Of a stretch of DNA of 64,000 nucleotides, positions 1-9,529 are shown piece after piece. Numbering within the stretch: the stretch's first letter is position 1; every line of letters begins with the position of its first letter. Location of the stretch: positions 308,001 through 372,000 of the forward strand of contig CAJNDS010002002.1 of assembly GCA_905221605.1 (NCBI GenBank), in the 5' to 3' direction. The notes beneath the pieces are model-generated. The model was not told the origin of the DNA. It did not search any database and saw nothing but the letters and a program-made list of their open reading frames with translations. The DNA is from Symbiodinium natans (Eukaryota; Sar; Dinophyceae; Suessiales; Symbiodiniaceae). The position numbers were made by a program, and so were the translations under genes.

Positions 1-60
1 ACTTGCGTTGGTGGATTTTTCGTTTTTTGGGTTTTCGGAACTATGCTGGTTGTCTTGTTT

Positions 61-492
61 TCATGCCTTACAATGCTGGGTTTCTATTGGCTTGCCAAAT
101 CTCATCCTCTCCTCCAGCTCTTCATCCTCGTCGTCGTCCGGATTTGTCGATGCGTTCTTCTTCTTTCTTTGCTCGTCAAGCTTGTCCAACAGTGCCACAA
201 GCCCGTCAATAGTCTCCTTGCTCACACTATCCGTGATGACTGCCAGACTTAGCAGGGTCCGGATCTTCTGTGTTTTTGTTGCGTTCTTGCGGAGTTTGGA
301 GTTGTACATGTTCAAAATCATGCTCAGATTGTCTGAAGATATCTTTGTGATTTCGTGCGAGCGAACCAAGCTGACCACCACTGGCTCTGCGTTGACTGCT
401 CGGCGGAACAGGACGTTGCAGCCCAGTTTTTGCGCCAGCTGGCCACTGCAAGTGTGCACCGTGTACTGGAAACATCCAACCTTATTTGTTTC
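61..492 (-). CDS. Putative 3'-terminal exon of an unidentified protein with acidic tail
   Basis: I do not recognise this protein. The reading frame opens on the minus strand after a plausible acceptor (CACAG followed by GAAACA, exon starting at 492) and runs to a stop at 61. It encodes about 143 residues: a Cys-containing start (VGCFQYTVHTCSGQLAQ), a helical middle rich in Lys, Leu and Ser, then a basic stretch (EQRKKKN) followed by an acidic cluster (DDDEDEELEER). The basic-acidic tail suggests a nuclear or nucleic-acid-associated protein, but that is inference only. The true 3' end may lie upstream of the stop if a donor inside the acidic region is used. Other minus-strand exons at 0.87-2.1 kb probably belong to the same gene, because orientation and spacing fit. 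Confidence 0.4.
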   Translation of the reverse strand, partial: ETNKVGCFQYTVHTCSGQLAQKLGCNVLFRRAVNAEPVVVSLVRSHEITKISSDNLSMILNMYNSKLRKNATKTQKIRTLLSLAVITDSVSKETIDGLVALLDKLDEQRKKKNASTNPDDDEDEELEERMRFGKPIETQHCKA

Positions 493-866
493 CTGTGACT
501 GACACAAAAGAAACTTTCTTGGCATGCACTAGTCTGAACCATACCAGGCCACCTCAGCAAAGTTGAGGAGCAGAGCCTTCACCAACATCCTTGCTTATGA
601 GCTTTTGTGGTCATTCTCAGTCATTTTTCAACAAAGATGAGCAAGCAACATAGATCTGCCAAGTCTCGGGCGGAGGCTCAGACGCAATGCTGGGACAGAC
701 TCACCCGGAGACAGCGGGTCATTCAAACGGCAAAGGCTTGAGTTGGCTGGCACGCGTTGCTCATCCATGACCTCTTCTGGGAGCGAGCCACGGAACTCCA
801 GGTGCACTTCTTCCAAGGGCACTGCCTTGCTGATATTGCAAGACAGGATCAAACGAGACCCCTTAA

Positions 867-1175
867 TCATAGCTTTCTTGCAACACCAATTTCTTCCTTG
901 ATAATGTATTCCAAGTCTTGAAGCTTCTTTTTTGTTTTTTGCTGTGTTCTAAATCCAGCCAGCAATTGTTCAGTTGAGCGTCGTAGCAAACAGCTGGGGT
1001 GCTTTGCAAACAGAGATAGAATTTCTGTTGAACTTGAAGCATCATTCCTCTTCTGTAAAGCATTGGCACCCAGAAAGACTTGGCAGCTGTTTCCAGGTCC
1101 ACATTGTTCCTTACAATTGCGGCATGAGGCCAAAGCATTCACATGCTCTGCATTGCAGGTGTGAAAATATTCCAA
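867..1175 (-). CDS. Putative exon(s), Cys-rich segment
   Basis: An open minus-strand frame of about 100 residues starts with an aromatic/His/Cys-rich stretch (YFHTCNAEHVNALASCRNC), continues with KEQCGPGNSC and ends in a Lys/Gln-rich helix (RTQQKTKKKLQDLEYIIKEE). The spaced cysteines could bind metal, but no named zinc-finger family fits well. One or two small introns may interrupt the stretch, since an equally open second frame overlaps it. It lies between exons at 61-492 and 1484-2104 on the same strand and is probably part of the same gene. Function unknown. Confidence 0.33.
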   Translation of the reverse strand: MEYFHTCNAEHVNALASCRNCKEQCGPGNSCQVFLGANALQKRNDASSSTEILSLFAKHPSCLLRRSTEQLLAGFRTQQKTKKKLQDLEYIIKEEIGVARKL

Positions 1176-1189
1176 GAATCTGTTGTGCG

Positions 1190-1330
1190 AGCAGGAAGGC
1201 CTTCATGTAATTCAAGGACTTCTTGTTGTGGTTGTGGGCAGTGCAGGCAGCGGCGTCCTTGATGATGCTGTCCAAAGAGATATCTCGATCTTGGTTACAA
1301 GGAGGATAGTTCAGAATAGAAATCCCTGTT
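1190..1330 (-). CDS. Putative small exon
   Basis: A short minus-strand frame encodes DISLDSIIKDAAACTAHNHN followed by KKSLNYMKAFLLAQQ. The composition (mixed hydrophobic and charged residues, helix-like) looks like coding sequence rather than random DNA, and it sits in phase with the surrounding minus-strand exon run. Splice boundaries are not resolved and no family is recognised. Confidence 0.25.
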
Positions 1331-1483
1331 AGCAATGAACAAATCCGTTTCAAAATTTAAGTTGTTGTCACACTGGGCAGTCTACTGGGTCTCACACACA
1401 TGAGTGGACATCTCAAAGCAAAGCTGCTGTCCATGTTACATGAAGAGCAAGTTGTCTACAGCCCTACTTTGGAAACTGAATGA

Positions 1484-2104
1484 TCAGCTTTGACCCAACG
1501 AACACCCAGGCAAGGCTCTCCCATGGCATGACTCGGGGGAGAAGATGCGTGCTTTCAGGCCTCTTACCAGACTGCCCTCGAAATCGCTGTCCTCAAGTCG
1601 AACACTGAAGCCCTGGCCCTCCCCATCAGAGAGCTTGTTGTAGCAAGACCTCACTGCCACGGCTGACAGGTTTGCCATTGATCCACAATCTGTTCTTGTC
1701 GATCTCTTCACAGCATCTTGTAGGGAATTGAAGACATCCTCCACATTGGCGCTTTGCGTCAGACGAGGAAACCATGCACCTATCACGTCCTTGAGCTCTG
1801 TGGTGAGCTTGAAGTTGCCCTTTTCGGCTGTGGACATGATTTCCCTGTAGCATTGGTACCGCACATATGGGCAATGCGCCTGCAGAAGTCGGGAAAGTTC
1901 CTTGTGGCGTTCCATTGCGAGCACCAGGGACCATTCTTGTTTCATGTCAAGGAGCACTTTGCAGTGTAACGCGTTCACATCATGTCCCTCATAAGCATCC
2001 ACCAGCAGGCTGGCAGCATTAGCTGGAGCAGAGAGAAGATGTAAGGAGTAGCTTTGCATTTCTGCCACGCAGCTGAGCGTTGCGTCCAGGAAGTTGCACA
2101 GCAT
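1484..2104 (-). CDS. Putative large exon of unidentified protein
   Basis: This is the best-supported coding stretch in the first 4 kb: an uninterrupted minus-strand frame of about 200 residues beginning at an ATG at 2104. The protein looks globular and helical, for example EWSLVLAMERHKELSRLLQ, YVRYQCYREIMSTAEKGNF and VEDVFNSLQDAVKRSTRTD. The last 20 or so residues before the stop at 1484 are of lower quality and may be intron read-through. The pattern (a hydrophobic helix, a WFPRLTQSANVEDVF core, then a Ser-rich acidic tail) looks like a conserved domain, but I cannot assign it to a named family. The ATG may be internal to a longer exon rather than the true start. Confidence 0.5.
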   Translation of the reverse strand: MLCNFLDATLSCVAEMQSYSLHLLSAPANAASLLVDAYEGHDVNALHCKVLLDMKQEWSLVLAMERHKELSRLLQAHCPYVRYQCYREIMSTAEKGNFKLTTELKDVIGAWFPRLTQSANVEDVFNSLQDAVKRSTRTDCGSMANLSAVAVRSCYNKLSDGEGQGFSVRLEDSDFEGSLVRGLKARIFSPESCHGRALPGCSLGQS

Positions 2105-2239
2105 ATCATACTGCGTTCGATGTCGAGAGAAGCCAATGCCCAGAGCCTTGGTTGGATCACAGTTTGCAAAAAAGTGAGAGGTAAAAGTTTTGTTACTGAT
2201 ACTGAGATGTCAGTGTCACTGCGTGTTTGCACGTGCGTC

Positions 2240-2263
2240 TGTGTGTGTGTGTGTGTGTGTGTG
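2240..2263. repeat. (GT)n microsatellite
   Basis: Twelve consecutive GT dinucleotides in the plus strand, flanked by GCGTC and GCGAAAAA. Confidence 0.9.
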
Positions 2264-2327
2264 CGAAAAAAACATTGCGAGCATGTGAACTACAATCCCT
2301 TTGTTACTAAGTAAGTCCTCGACAAAA

Positions 2328-2396
2328 GGCGGACTAGCCGCCGTTAGATTACTTACCATGCGGATTAGCCGCATAAGGATTATGCGGATTAGCCGC
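2328..2396. repeat. Cluster of GCGGAYTAGCCGC hairpin motifs
   Basis: Three copies of GCGGAYTAGCCGC occur at 2329-2341, 2360-2372 and 2384-2396. Each is a 4-bp GCGG/CCGC stem around a 5-nt loop (ACTAG or ATTAG); the second is extended by A-T pairs. The same motif, mostly as the reverse complement, recurs at 13.14-13.44 kb. Confidence 0.8.
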
Positions 2397-2649
2397 TTGT
2401 AGTTACTATTGTGAACTTGAGCTGTAGTGGCCACACTAAGCAGTTCCCGACAGGTCCTAATTTGTAGATGTGTCTCTCTGTTTGGGGGGGGGGGGGGGGG
2501 TTTTGTGTCTGTGTGTTTATGTATCTCTCTCTGGGTCTCTGGTGTCGGCGGGCTTCATTTTGCTCACCAGCATGCGTCGTGCTGCACACGTCCCGGTTGT
2601 TGTCGAGAAAAGTGTGACCATAGCTAGCGTGCAATGCAGGTAAGCCTGC

Positions 2650-2990
2650 AACTTAATTGCATCTGCGAAGACCACGTCCATGCCACAAAGCCATGAAATG
2701 CTCAGGCCTCTCTCTGGGCCAGGCAAGGAAGTCCAGCAGGCACCTAGGCACCTCCAAGTGCACTCGTCCGTCCTTCGAGTATGCCGAAGGATCGAAGGCT
2801 TTGTCTCCATGCGCAGCAATTGCGCTCCCACTGTCTCTTGGGGCCGTGCGCCGAAGGAGTGCGTGGCGGGGAGCAGTCCTTGCCACGGGCCTCCTTCTCC
2901 CGAGCAACCACATATGCCTCATATCCAGGCTTGGCCTTCACGTTTGCGATGAACCGCTCTCTCTTTGCGATGGCCTGGACATATTGCTGG
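2650..2990 (-). CDS. Weak putative exon region
   Basis: A minus-strand frame here includes a charged helical stretch (KTQQYVQAIAKRERFIANVK then AKPGYEAYVVAREKEARGKD) at about 2870-3000 that looks coding. The frame then degrades into Arg/Pro-rich sequence. A second frame at 2650-2830 contains AYLHCTLAMVTLF. Introns are likely and no family is recognised. Confidence 0.25.
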
Positions 2991-3556
2991 GTCTTTGACT
3001 CGGCCAAATCCATGGCAGCAAGAAGAAGGTAGAGGAGAGCTGACAAAGCGGTCACTGTAGCCTATATGTAGCTGATCCAGTCATGTAAGGCCAAGACATG
3101 CAGCACAGGATCACGAATCAATCAGGCTCTTCACTGAATTGAGACAAAGAACTTGCCCACCTTCGCGTCCTGGCTCGTAGTGCACGTCAGGACCAGCATC
3201 CAAGATAGACAACCCCCTGGAACCCAGGGCGTCGCCCACCATCAGCACAAGGCGATTCTCCAGTTGAGCTTGGCACCAAAACGTGTGCTTACTGAGCATG
3301 TCCAGCTTCGACTTGTGCTTTTGCTTAGATTGGCAGGCACCAAGAGTAAACAACTGACCACTTTCATGCAGCAGTGAGGGCTACAAGTATTGCCACAGAG
3401 CAGCCAGCCAAATGCACAGCTCTGTGAAAATTTCGGTCAGCATTTCCATCGCAAAGAATAGCGTCGAGGAATTCTCATCTACAAGAGCCTGCATGATTGC
3501 AAAAAATCATGGAGTGAATGCGTGAACTGACAAAATCAACCGAAGGCCATATTAAA

Positions 3557-3835
3557 TTAAGAGGCTTTCACACAGAGGTCGAAAATCTTGTCATATCCCT
3601 TGTCCATTGTCTGTCCCGTAGAGGCAAAAGGATTCACACCCTCCTCACAATTGCTGTTGCTGCGTGGAAAATTCATTTGGCAAGAGTTACCACACAGGTT
3701 GCCGCACTTGAGATCCTCCAAGCAGCTCCAGAAAAGCAGCAGCAGCGTGGCGCTGTAGAATCGTTTGAAGCCATGGGCAGAGTGAGCCCAGGAACACCAG
3801 CGACCGTTTTCGTAGTGGCTGCCGACACTCCTCAT
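3557..3835 (-). CDS. Weak putative exon
   Basis: A minus-strand open frame of about 90 residues (for example WSCLEDLKCGNLCGNSCQMN). Coding character is weak; it is listed because it fits the minus-strand run. The stretch 3000-3550 contains no exon I can support. Confidence 0.2.
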   Translation of the reverse strand: MRSVGSHYENGRWCSWAHSAHGFKRFYSATLLLLFWSCLEDLKCGNLCGNSCQMNFPRSNSNCEEGVNPFASTGQTMDKGYDKIFDLCVKAS

Positions 3836-4492
3836 ATCTAGTTTGCGTTAATCTGTTGAATTTTTTTTTCGAAACAGTATTGCTCCCCCAGGAAAAGGCC
3901 TCGTGGCGCTGCTGATGATTTCACAGACTCTGCTGAAGGCCTCCCTGTCGTCGGTGCTTGCACTGATATTGTTCCTGCAAGAGGGTATCATGTGTTGCAC
4001 TACCTCCAGACATATTCAGTACAGACACATGCACAGAATCTTTCGCTTTTTCGTTGAGTTGCTCTCTCAGAATCGAAGCGGCGAAGATTTCCTGCAGCGT
4101 GTCCCCCGGCTGAGCCTTGCAAACGAAAAATTAGCAACAGCAAGCAAACAAGCAAGGCACTAGTTTCTGAGTACCTGGTTGCAAAATGAGGAGCTATATC
4201 CAAATAGCGTTCTCCAGCCTGCTTCCAGGATTGTCCCACAGCAGATGTCTTCCAAGGCGTCTTCTTGGCCTTCATGAGCCAGCTTGTCAAGGTGGTCATT
4301 CCTGAATTTCTTTTCAATCAACATAGGAAAAATCTGCGTCTCCTACACTCATGGACACAGCCATGCTTGCCAAATTGCGTCGCACTGCTGCGGAGCAATG
4401 CATCAGTCTGAGGAAATGTGTCTGAAGCTTGTGCCTTACATGTGACAAGCCACTTATTGGGGGCATTGAAAACATGCAGCATGCAAACTACT

Positions 4493-4834
4493 TCAGCTGG
4501 CATGCAATTCGTCAGGAATAAAGTGTATCTTGAATCCTTCCTTGGCCAGCCATGAGAAAGCTGACCACAGAGGACCTCCCTCATCTGGAGAAAGAACAAG
4601 ACGGAGGTTGGACCTATCAGCTGGCAATGGAGCATCCCAGGTTGCAGCCCCTGTCTGTGGGTCCCACAAGTAGGGCATGCCACCTTTCCACAACCTTTTC
4701 TCACCGATCTGGGCGTTCACCGGCCGAAGAATGTGATCGGACTTCACAAACTCCATTCCAAGAAGTGACAGCGTGTGTAGGATGGAACGGAGCTCTTCCC
4801 GGGCAGACAACCGGTGCTGTTTGATGCGGGACAA
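4493..4834 (-). CDS. Putative exon with WW-like motif
   Basis: The minus-strand frame encodes about 113 residues. In the middle it reads GGMPYLWDPQTGAATWDAPL, which matches the second half of a WW domain: aromatic, then N/D, TG, four residues, and W-x-x-P. WW domains bind proline-rich peptides. The frame continues through a second conserved-looking block (GPLWSAFSWLAKEGFKIHFI) to PDELHAS. An N-terminal Trp at the usual WW spacing is not obvious, so this may be a half-domain or a WW-like fold. A GC donor just after the PDEL codons is possible. The neighbouring frame at 4318-4490 (VCMLHVFNAPNKWLVTC) may be the next exon. Confidence 0.45.
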   Translation of the reverse strand: MSRIKQHRLSAREELRSILHTLSLLGMEFVKSDHILRPVNAQIGEKRLWKGGMPYLWDPQTGAATWDAPLPADRSNLRLVLSPDEGGPLWSAFSWLAKEGFKIHFIPDELHAS

Positions 4835-4934
4835 TACTCTTGGCCTGAACTGCTGTGCTTTCTATGCATTATCCCATGGACAGACAAGCAATGGCCACAA
4901 GTGAACATGTTAGATAGCCCAGGGGCACTTTCTT

Positions 4935-5040
4935 GGCAGGGCCCTTCTCCTCTGCGGCTGCAGCGAAGTTGTCAGCCACCCGTTGCGCTTCTGACATCTT
5001 CACATCAACAGGAACGGTCGAAGCGGCGATTGCAGACAAT
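4935..5040 (-). CDS. Putative small exon
   Basis: A minus-strand frame encodes VPVDVKMSEAQRVADNFAAA followed by AEEKGPAKKVPLGY, an Ala/Glu/Lys-rich helix. The composition looks coding and it lies between other minus-strand exons. No family is recognised and boundaries are not resolved. Confidence 0.3.
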
Positions 5041-5164
5041 CGCAAGAGAGGAAGACAGGCTGAAGCCCTTCCCGCGTACACAATTGGGCACCACACCTCA
5101 ATTTGTTGCAGAGCAGACCTGCTTACAAACATGCCTGAAACTAGTGTGGCCACGTAACATCTAG

Positions 5165-5400
5165 CTTCCCTTTGGGCGAGCTGTCGGCCATGAGGAGGAT
5201 GGATCGAAAAGATTGGCCAGCGATGTCCTCTAAGCACATCTGCAAGCAATCTATGCTCATGACCGTGTCCCCTGTCTTCTTGACAAACAACCCAATCCTG
5301 CTGGATGCACGTGGCGCACTTTCGCCAGTACCGGAAAAGAAAATCTGCGGAGAGCCTGCCAAGCGCAAGAAATGCAGCAAAATGAGGCCAACGTACTCAA
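5165..5400 (-). CDS. Putative exon
   Basis: A minus-strand frame encodes hydrophobic VGLILLHFLRLAGSPQIFFS, then a mixed stretch ending in CLQMCLEDIAGQSFRSILLM and ADSSPKGKLD. It looks like soluble protein with a hydrophobic N-terminal segment. Probably an internal exon; function unknown. Confidence 0.35.
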
Positions 5401-5583
5401 TCAAGGGGCAATTTCAGAATCAGGACACACCATGAATGCTGTCCTGTGTTGGTGCGAGGGCACGATGTCCCCCAGTCCTAGACTTGAAAGGCTCTCGTCA
5501 TTGGATTGCCCCATGAAGCCAGAGGACTTCCCCAAGAAGCGGTTCAAGCAGGCCATGTTTTTTGGCTTCACATCATTGCGCAA
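5401..5583 (-). CDS. Putative exon
   Basis: A minus-strand frame encodes MRNDVKPKNMACLNRFLGKS followed by SGFMGQSNDESLSSLGLGDI. It borders the exon at 5165-5400 and probably precedes it in the same gene. No family is recognised. Confidence 0.3.
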   Translation of the reverse strand: MRNDVKPKNMACLNRFLGKSSGFMGQSNDESLSSLGLGDIVPSHQHRTAFMVCPDSEIAP

Positions 5584-5632
5584 GGACCGACCATCCCTTA
5601 ACTGTCTTAACTTTTGTTTCGCGTCATACTAG

Positions 5633-5974
5633 TTAGCCCAACAAAAGAGCAAACACATATGAAGCATGTTGGGTCCAAGTCTCTTCTTGCACGGATGCAT
5701 TACATCGCTCTGCTCTGCTGACGGCATGGTTTCCAGTAGTTGCGCACCACAGTACAACTCTGCTGCCTGAGAGACCAGGTGCAGCAGCCTCCTCTGCACC
5801 CGTGAGGTCTCCACCTGCCCCTGGAAGCATTGCAGTGGCAAGCAATTTACTGATCATCTTTACGTAGAAATGCAGCACTTCAATGAATCTGATTTGCCTG
5901 ACAAGTTTGTTCCTGGAAGGGCACCCGAAGAATGAAAAAGATGGCGCTGCCAGCAGATACGCCTCCAGCGACAT
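5633..5974 (-). CDS. Putative exon
   Basis: A minus-strand frame of about 113 residues. The N-terminal half (RNKLVRQIRFIEVLHFYVKM then ISKLLATAMLPGAGG) looks coding; the C-terminal half is less convincing and may be intron. No domain recognised. Confidence 0.28.
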   Translation of the reverse strand: MSLEAYLLAAPSFSFFGCPSRNKLVRQIRFIEVLHFYVKMISKLLATAMLPGAGGDLTGAEEAAAPGLSGSRVVLWCATTGNHAVSRAERCNASVQEETWTQHASYVFALLLG

Positions 5975-6299
5975 CTCAAGTAATAGAATTCATAGGTTTA
6001 CTGTCCTGAGACTGACCATTCATCATTTCACAATTCCCCACATGTTCAGTGCACCTGTCTGCAGCTTCTGCGCTGCCGGCGTTAGCTGCTTGCACTTCGC
6101 CCATCTGCTCAGACCACTAAGAATCGAACACGAAAAACTCATGAGCAGCAAAACAATTCAATACTCTAGAGAGGCCTTGCACTCCAACCAAAGAAGTCCA
6201 GGACCCGGCTCCACTGGGCCAAGTCAACTTGGTGACCGTGGCATTGAAGTTTACCTGAGTCCGCGTGCTAGAGGACATGATGCTCTAGTCTAGAGGAAT

Positions 6300-6719
6300 G
6301 GGTCGGTGTCTGTGTGTGTGTGCCAAACAAGGGGCTTGCTTCCAGGCCTGGCAACAGCTGGAGCTGCATATCCGGAGGACAGAAGCTTGTGACAAACAAG
6401 TCGATGACTTTCAATGCTGCCCTCTGGTGATCTTTGTTGCACGAACGAATCTGGAGCACAGATGCCACCTGAGAATGGGAGACAGAAATTAAGGAAGCTA
6501 TTTTTTCATGTCTTGGGATGCTGCACCAATAATTGCAGGACATGTGGCCATAAAGAAGTACCCGGGGAATGTCACGGCATTGAAGTTCAAACGAACCGTC
6601 CTGGCTTCGTCCTGCAACCTGGTTCCCTTGTAGTGGACAGGTCTGATGATCTGCTTTTTGTAGTTGACCACCCAAGCATTGGCCAAGTCTTTAGTCACAT
6701 TGTCTTTCCTAAGTGGCAA
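6300..6719 (-). CDS. Two putative exons in different frames
   Basis: Two minus-strand frames look coding. At about 6498-6719: DNVTKDLANAWVVNYKKQII then RPVHYKGTRLQDEARTVRLN and FNAVTFPGYFFM. At about 6320-6470: VASVLQIRSCNKDHQRAALK then VIDLFVTSFCPPDMQLQLLP. Both look like globular protein. The exon join between them is unresolved. The stretch 5975-6300 shows nothing I can support. Confidence 0.33.
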
Positions 6720-6818
6720 GAAGGAATGTCATTATGGGGGGCGGACTTGGCAGCGGAGGCACAGCAAAAAACTGGGGTACATGGTTAATTCATTTATGTG
6801 GCTTCCATGCTCCAAGTT

Positions 6819-7500
6819 TCAACTTGCAAAACCAATTGTGAAATGGTTGAGCTCTGCCCAACAAGGGCCACACTTCGTCGATACGAAGCAACATTTTGAA
6901 CCCACTGGTCTCGTCCTGGGCTTGCGGGACCTTGCAGTTTCCAAGAGCAACTGCAAAGCAAATGCAAGCTGAAAGGTAGCTTCGCATGTACAGCTGGCCT
7001 CGTGAACTTGAAGAACTCCTTGCACCCCATGTCGGGTCTTGACATACTTAGTGGTGCTTGGAGACAGGCTTGCTGTGGAGGTAGAAGGAGAGTCTGGCAC
7101 TGTGGGCACATCCACCTCTTCGGAAGGAATTTGGTTTTGAAACTGTCTGGGGCGGAGAACAAGGTGAGCTGCTGCTGCAGCTGGTCGGTGTTTGTCCAAC
7201 AAAGCCTGCAGCATGACAAGCGAAAAGCCCACATCCAGGAGAAGCTCTTGGTGAGGCGAAAAAAATGACATGGCATCACTGCCTCCCAATCTTCAGGTTC
7301 CATCACTGGCGTGTTCTCCGTTGGCGGCTTGCCATCCTCTATCTTCTCATCCAGCAAGTCAACGAATGCATCGAAACGGGCTCTTAAGTTCTCCTTCTCC
7401 TCTGGTGATTCTGTCCTGGGGTTTATCAACAAAAGTGCTTGGTTTCGGAGTGGAGGCTCCGCGTATTCAAGCAGAACGCTGCATCTGAAGCAGAACGGTG
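6819..7500 (-). CDS. Putative exons, unidentified protein
   Basis: The best parts are a charged helical segment at about 7290-7480 (ESPEEKENLRARFDAFVDLL then DEKIEDGKPPTENTPVMEPE) and a second frame at about 7050-7270 (SPHQELLLDVGFSLVMLQAL then LDKHRPAAAAAHLVLRPRQF, followed by a Ser/Thr/Pro-rich linker with VDVPTVPDSPSTSTASLSPS). A small intron near 7262-7290 probably joins them. The low-complexity linker suggests a disordered region. No family is recognised. Confidence 0.38.
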
Positions 7501-7955
7501 CCACTGCAGTTAGGGACACAAATGCTGCCCAGGGGCTGCTGGACTGTTTTGATCTGCCTCAGCAGCCAGGCCTCCATGGGCCCCGACCTGCAGGACGACG
7601 TTTCTGCTTCAGAGCCTCTGGTCTGTTTTTTTTTTTCTCTTTTGTTTTTTTGGTTTTCGCGTTGCGACCACACCGCAGAAGTTTGTCCAGGCAGAACGTT
7701 CCAAGCAGCATGCACTAATTTAAGCAATTCCTCGAGACACGTCAGTTTTCAGGCTATCTAAGGCATTCCGCCTTAGTGAGTTCTGCTTGGTCCGTTTTCT
7801 GCCGCGCACAACCGAAACAAAAACCAAAAATGAAGTAGAACGTTCACTGTGCAGCACGCAGTGGTTCCAAGCAGAACGCTCCTGTATCCAAGCAAAACGC
7901 TGCCCTGCCTGAGCTCGAAGCAGAACGTTCCCCGTGACCAGGACACCTGTGCCAG
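7468..7955. repeat. Dispersed CCAAGCAGAACG motif cluster
   Basis: About nine copies of AAGCAGAACG or a close variant, often preceded by CC and followed by TTC or CT, are scattered at about 7468, 7488, 7691, 7833, 7868, 7889, 7917 and 7951, with one inverted copy (TTCTGCTTGG) at 7782. Two more isolated copies occur at 16664 and 16700. The spacing is irregular, so it is a dispersed short repeat rather than a strict tandem array. Confidence 0.6.
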
Positions 7956-8570
7956 AACGCAAACAGTAGGATGGAAAGCAAGAGTCAAGGCCCGCAATTT
8001 AAAACATACTCACAACTCCAAGACAAGCCTGGAGCCCCCCCTGGCCCCTGGTCCAGTTTCGTAGACTGTCAGCAACCTTGAGCAGCCAAAGACTCCAACA
8101 GCTCTCTACCAACAAAAGTCCCCTACTTTTGGCCGAAAGGAAGCTGAGTCCAGGGCCCAATGTCTGGCCCCCCCAAGCCAATGGGTTGTTTGCACAGGCG
8201 AAAATCCAAAACACTTTTTTTTTTTGTTGAGAAGAGTCCTGGGAAGCATGAACCTATCATGTGAGGTGCACACTTGAATGAAGCCCGCGCTGCAAGGCAA
8301 GTGATATCACTGTCCCCTCTCAGCACTTGCACAAAGAGTCTCCCTGTGCTATTGCTGTGCTGTGTTTCTCGGCCAGTGTGAGACACACATCGGTGCATCC
8401 AGGACATAAGGCCAGCCCCTGCTGGCTCATCCTTGAGCTCAAAAGAAACACGTGCGTAAGCCTGTGTTGAGCAGCCTCTGCGTCAATGTACATTGAAAGA
8501 CTAAACACAGAGACATGCTCAAGGGCTCTGTTGATTTCTACCAGACATACAGAATTATCACGGCCATCAG
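7520..8570. other. Stretch without a supported gene
   Basis: Apart from the AAGCAGAACG motif cluster, this holds T-rich tracts (about 7627-7650 and 8214-8225) and short unconvincing frames. It is most likely intron or intergenic sequence. Confidence 0.4.
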
Positions 8571-8572
8571 AC

Positions 8573-9529
8573 CTTCAAGTCACGAAGCTGTCGCGGCCAG
8601 TTTCTAAGGGATCGCTTCCCTTTCAAGGTGAGCTTGGACACACTGCTCTTGCTGAGCTCGCCCAGAGCATCAAGAAAATCGCCTTCACAGAGGGGTACAC
8701 TGACGACATGTGTTTCTTAAGACACAACAATATCCGAAAGCGAACTCGCAGAACTCCCAAATTGCCTTCCTCAGTTGCCACCACCTCCATGGCATCCTCC
8801 AAGGTCAAGATACCCTCCTGCGTGAGGATGTCCACATAGTGTGCCAAGTCCCGCCTCCAGAACATACAAACTCAACAGATTTAACCCTATTTCTTCATAT
8901 TATACCTAATAATTAGACAGCACATGATGATGCAGCAAATGCGTGCAGTCAAAGAACGAGGATCCACCCACTGGCATTGCGTTCACCAGCTCTGCGCTAA
9001 GGCTTTGCAGCTTCGTTCGCAAAGCGACTGGCAAAGACTGGAAAGAGCTCTCATACACAGCAGGGACAGGGTCCGTGCTCTGAAGCACCAGAGCAGTCGT
9101 CTGGCTGCCGTGCTCTTCCTGTGGTTCCTGCTCTTCAGAGAGCTTTGCCTTCTTCAGACCGAAGCGGCCTTTGAAGACATCTTTGTCCTCATTGTCCTCC
9201 GGAATCTGCTCAGGACCCTCGTCCTCGGAAGCCTCTGAGGCTTTCTGGGACCTTTCCTCGTCCTCTGAGGCAGACATGTCCTGGTCCCCATCATCATCAT
9301 CATCGTCATCATTATCATTCTTCCTATCCTTGTCCTTGCCCTTTGTTGTGGGAGGTGTTCGGAAAAGCTGGCGAGGCTTGTGTGCTGACAGCTCGTCCTC
9401 TGCCCCTGGCTTGGGCTTAGTGCTTCGGCTCGTCTTGGTAGCCGCATTTTTCTTGCTGGCTGGGGTGGGGGTGGCTTTCACAGGCGAAGTGGCCTGCGAC
9501 ATAATGTTTCCCAGGTCAACTGCTGCTTC
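8573..9529 (-). CDS. Three-exon segment of an acidic, Lys-rich (probably nuclear) protein
   Basis: Three minus-strand exons join in one frame: 9529-8985, 8854-8757 and 8682-8573. Exon 1 follows CTGCAG and encodes GNIMSQATSPVKATPTPASK, a basic region, a pure acidic run (NDNDDDDDDDGDQD), Ser/Glu-rich sequence and a hydrophobic end (VALRTKLQSLSAELV). Exon 2 continues RDLAHYVDILTQEGILTLED then AMEVVATEEGNL, and exon 3 GDFLDALGELSKSSVSKLTL. Phases match across both joins (545, 98 and 110 nt). Both introns would begin with GA and end with AG, the acceptor being followed by G. Exon 3 ends at AAG just before a GT. Alternating basic and acidic low-complexity regions suggest a chromatin- or RNA-associated protein, but no family is recognised. 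Upstream and downstream exons are not resolved. Confidence 0.5.

Larger units (their letters stand above)
2105..2650. other. Non-coding stretch with simple repeats and hairpin motifs
   Basis: No convincing exon is visible. The stretch holds a (GT)n microsatellite at 2240-2263, three copies of a GCGG-(5 nt)-CCGC hairpin motif at 2328-2396, and a run of 17 G at 2484-2500. It is probably an intron or intergenic DNA between minus-strand exons. Confidence 0.5.

Noticed and set aside
8247-8879. Possible dinoflagellate spliced-leader relics near gene starts (searched here and in the rest of the window)
   Set aside because: I found no clear match to the spliced-leader core (GCCATTTTGGCTCAAG) anywhere I looked.
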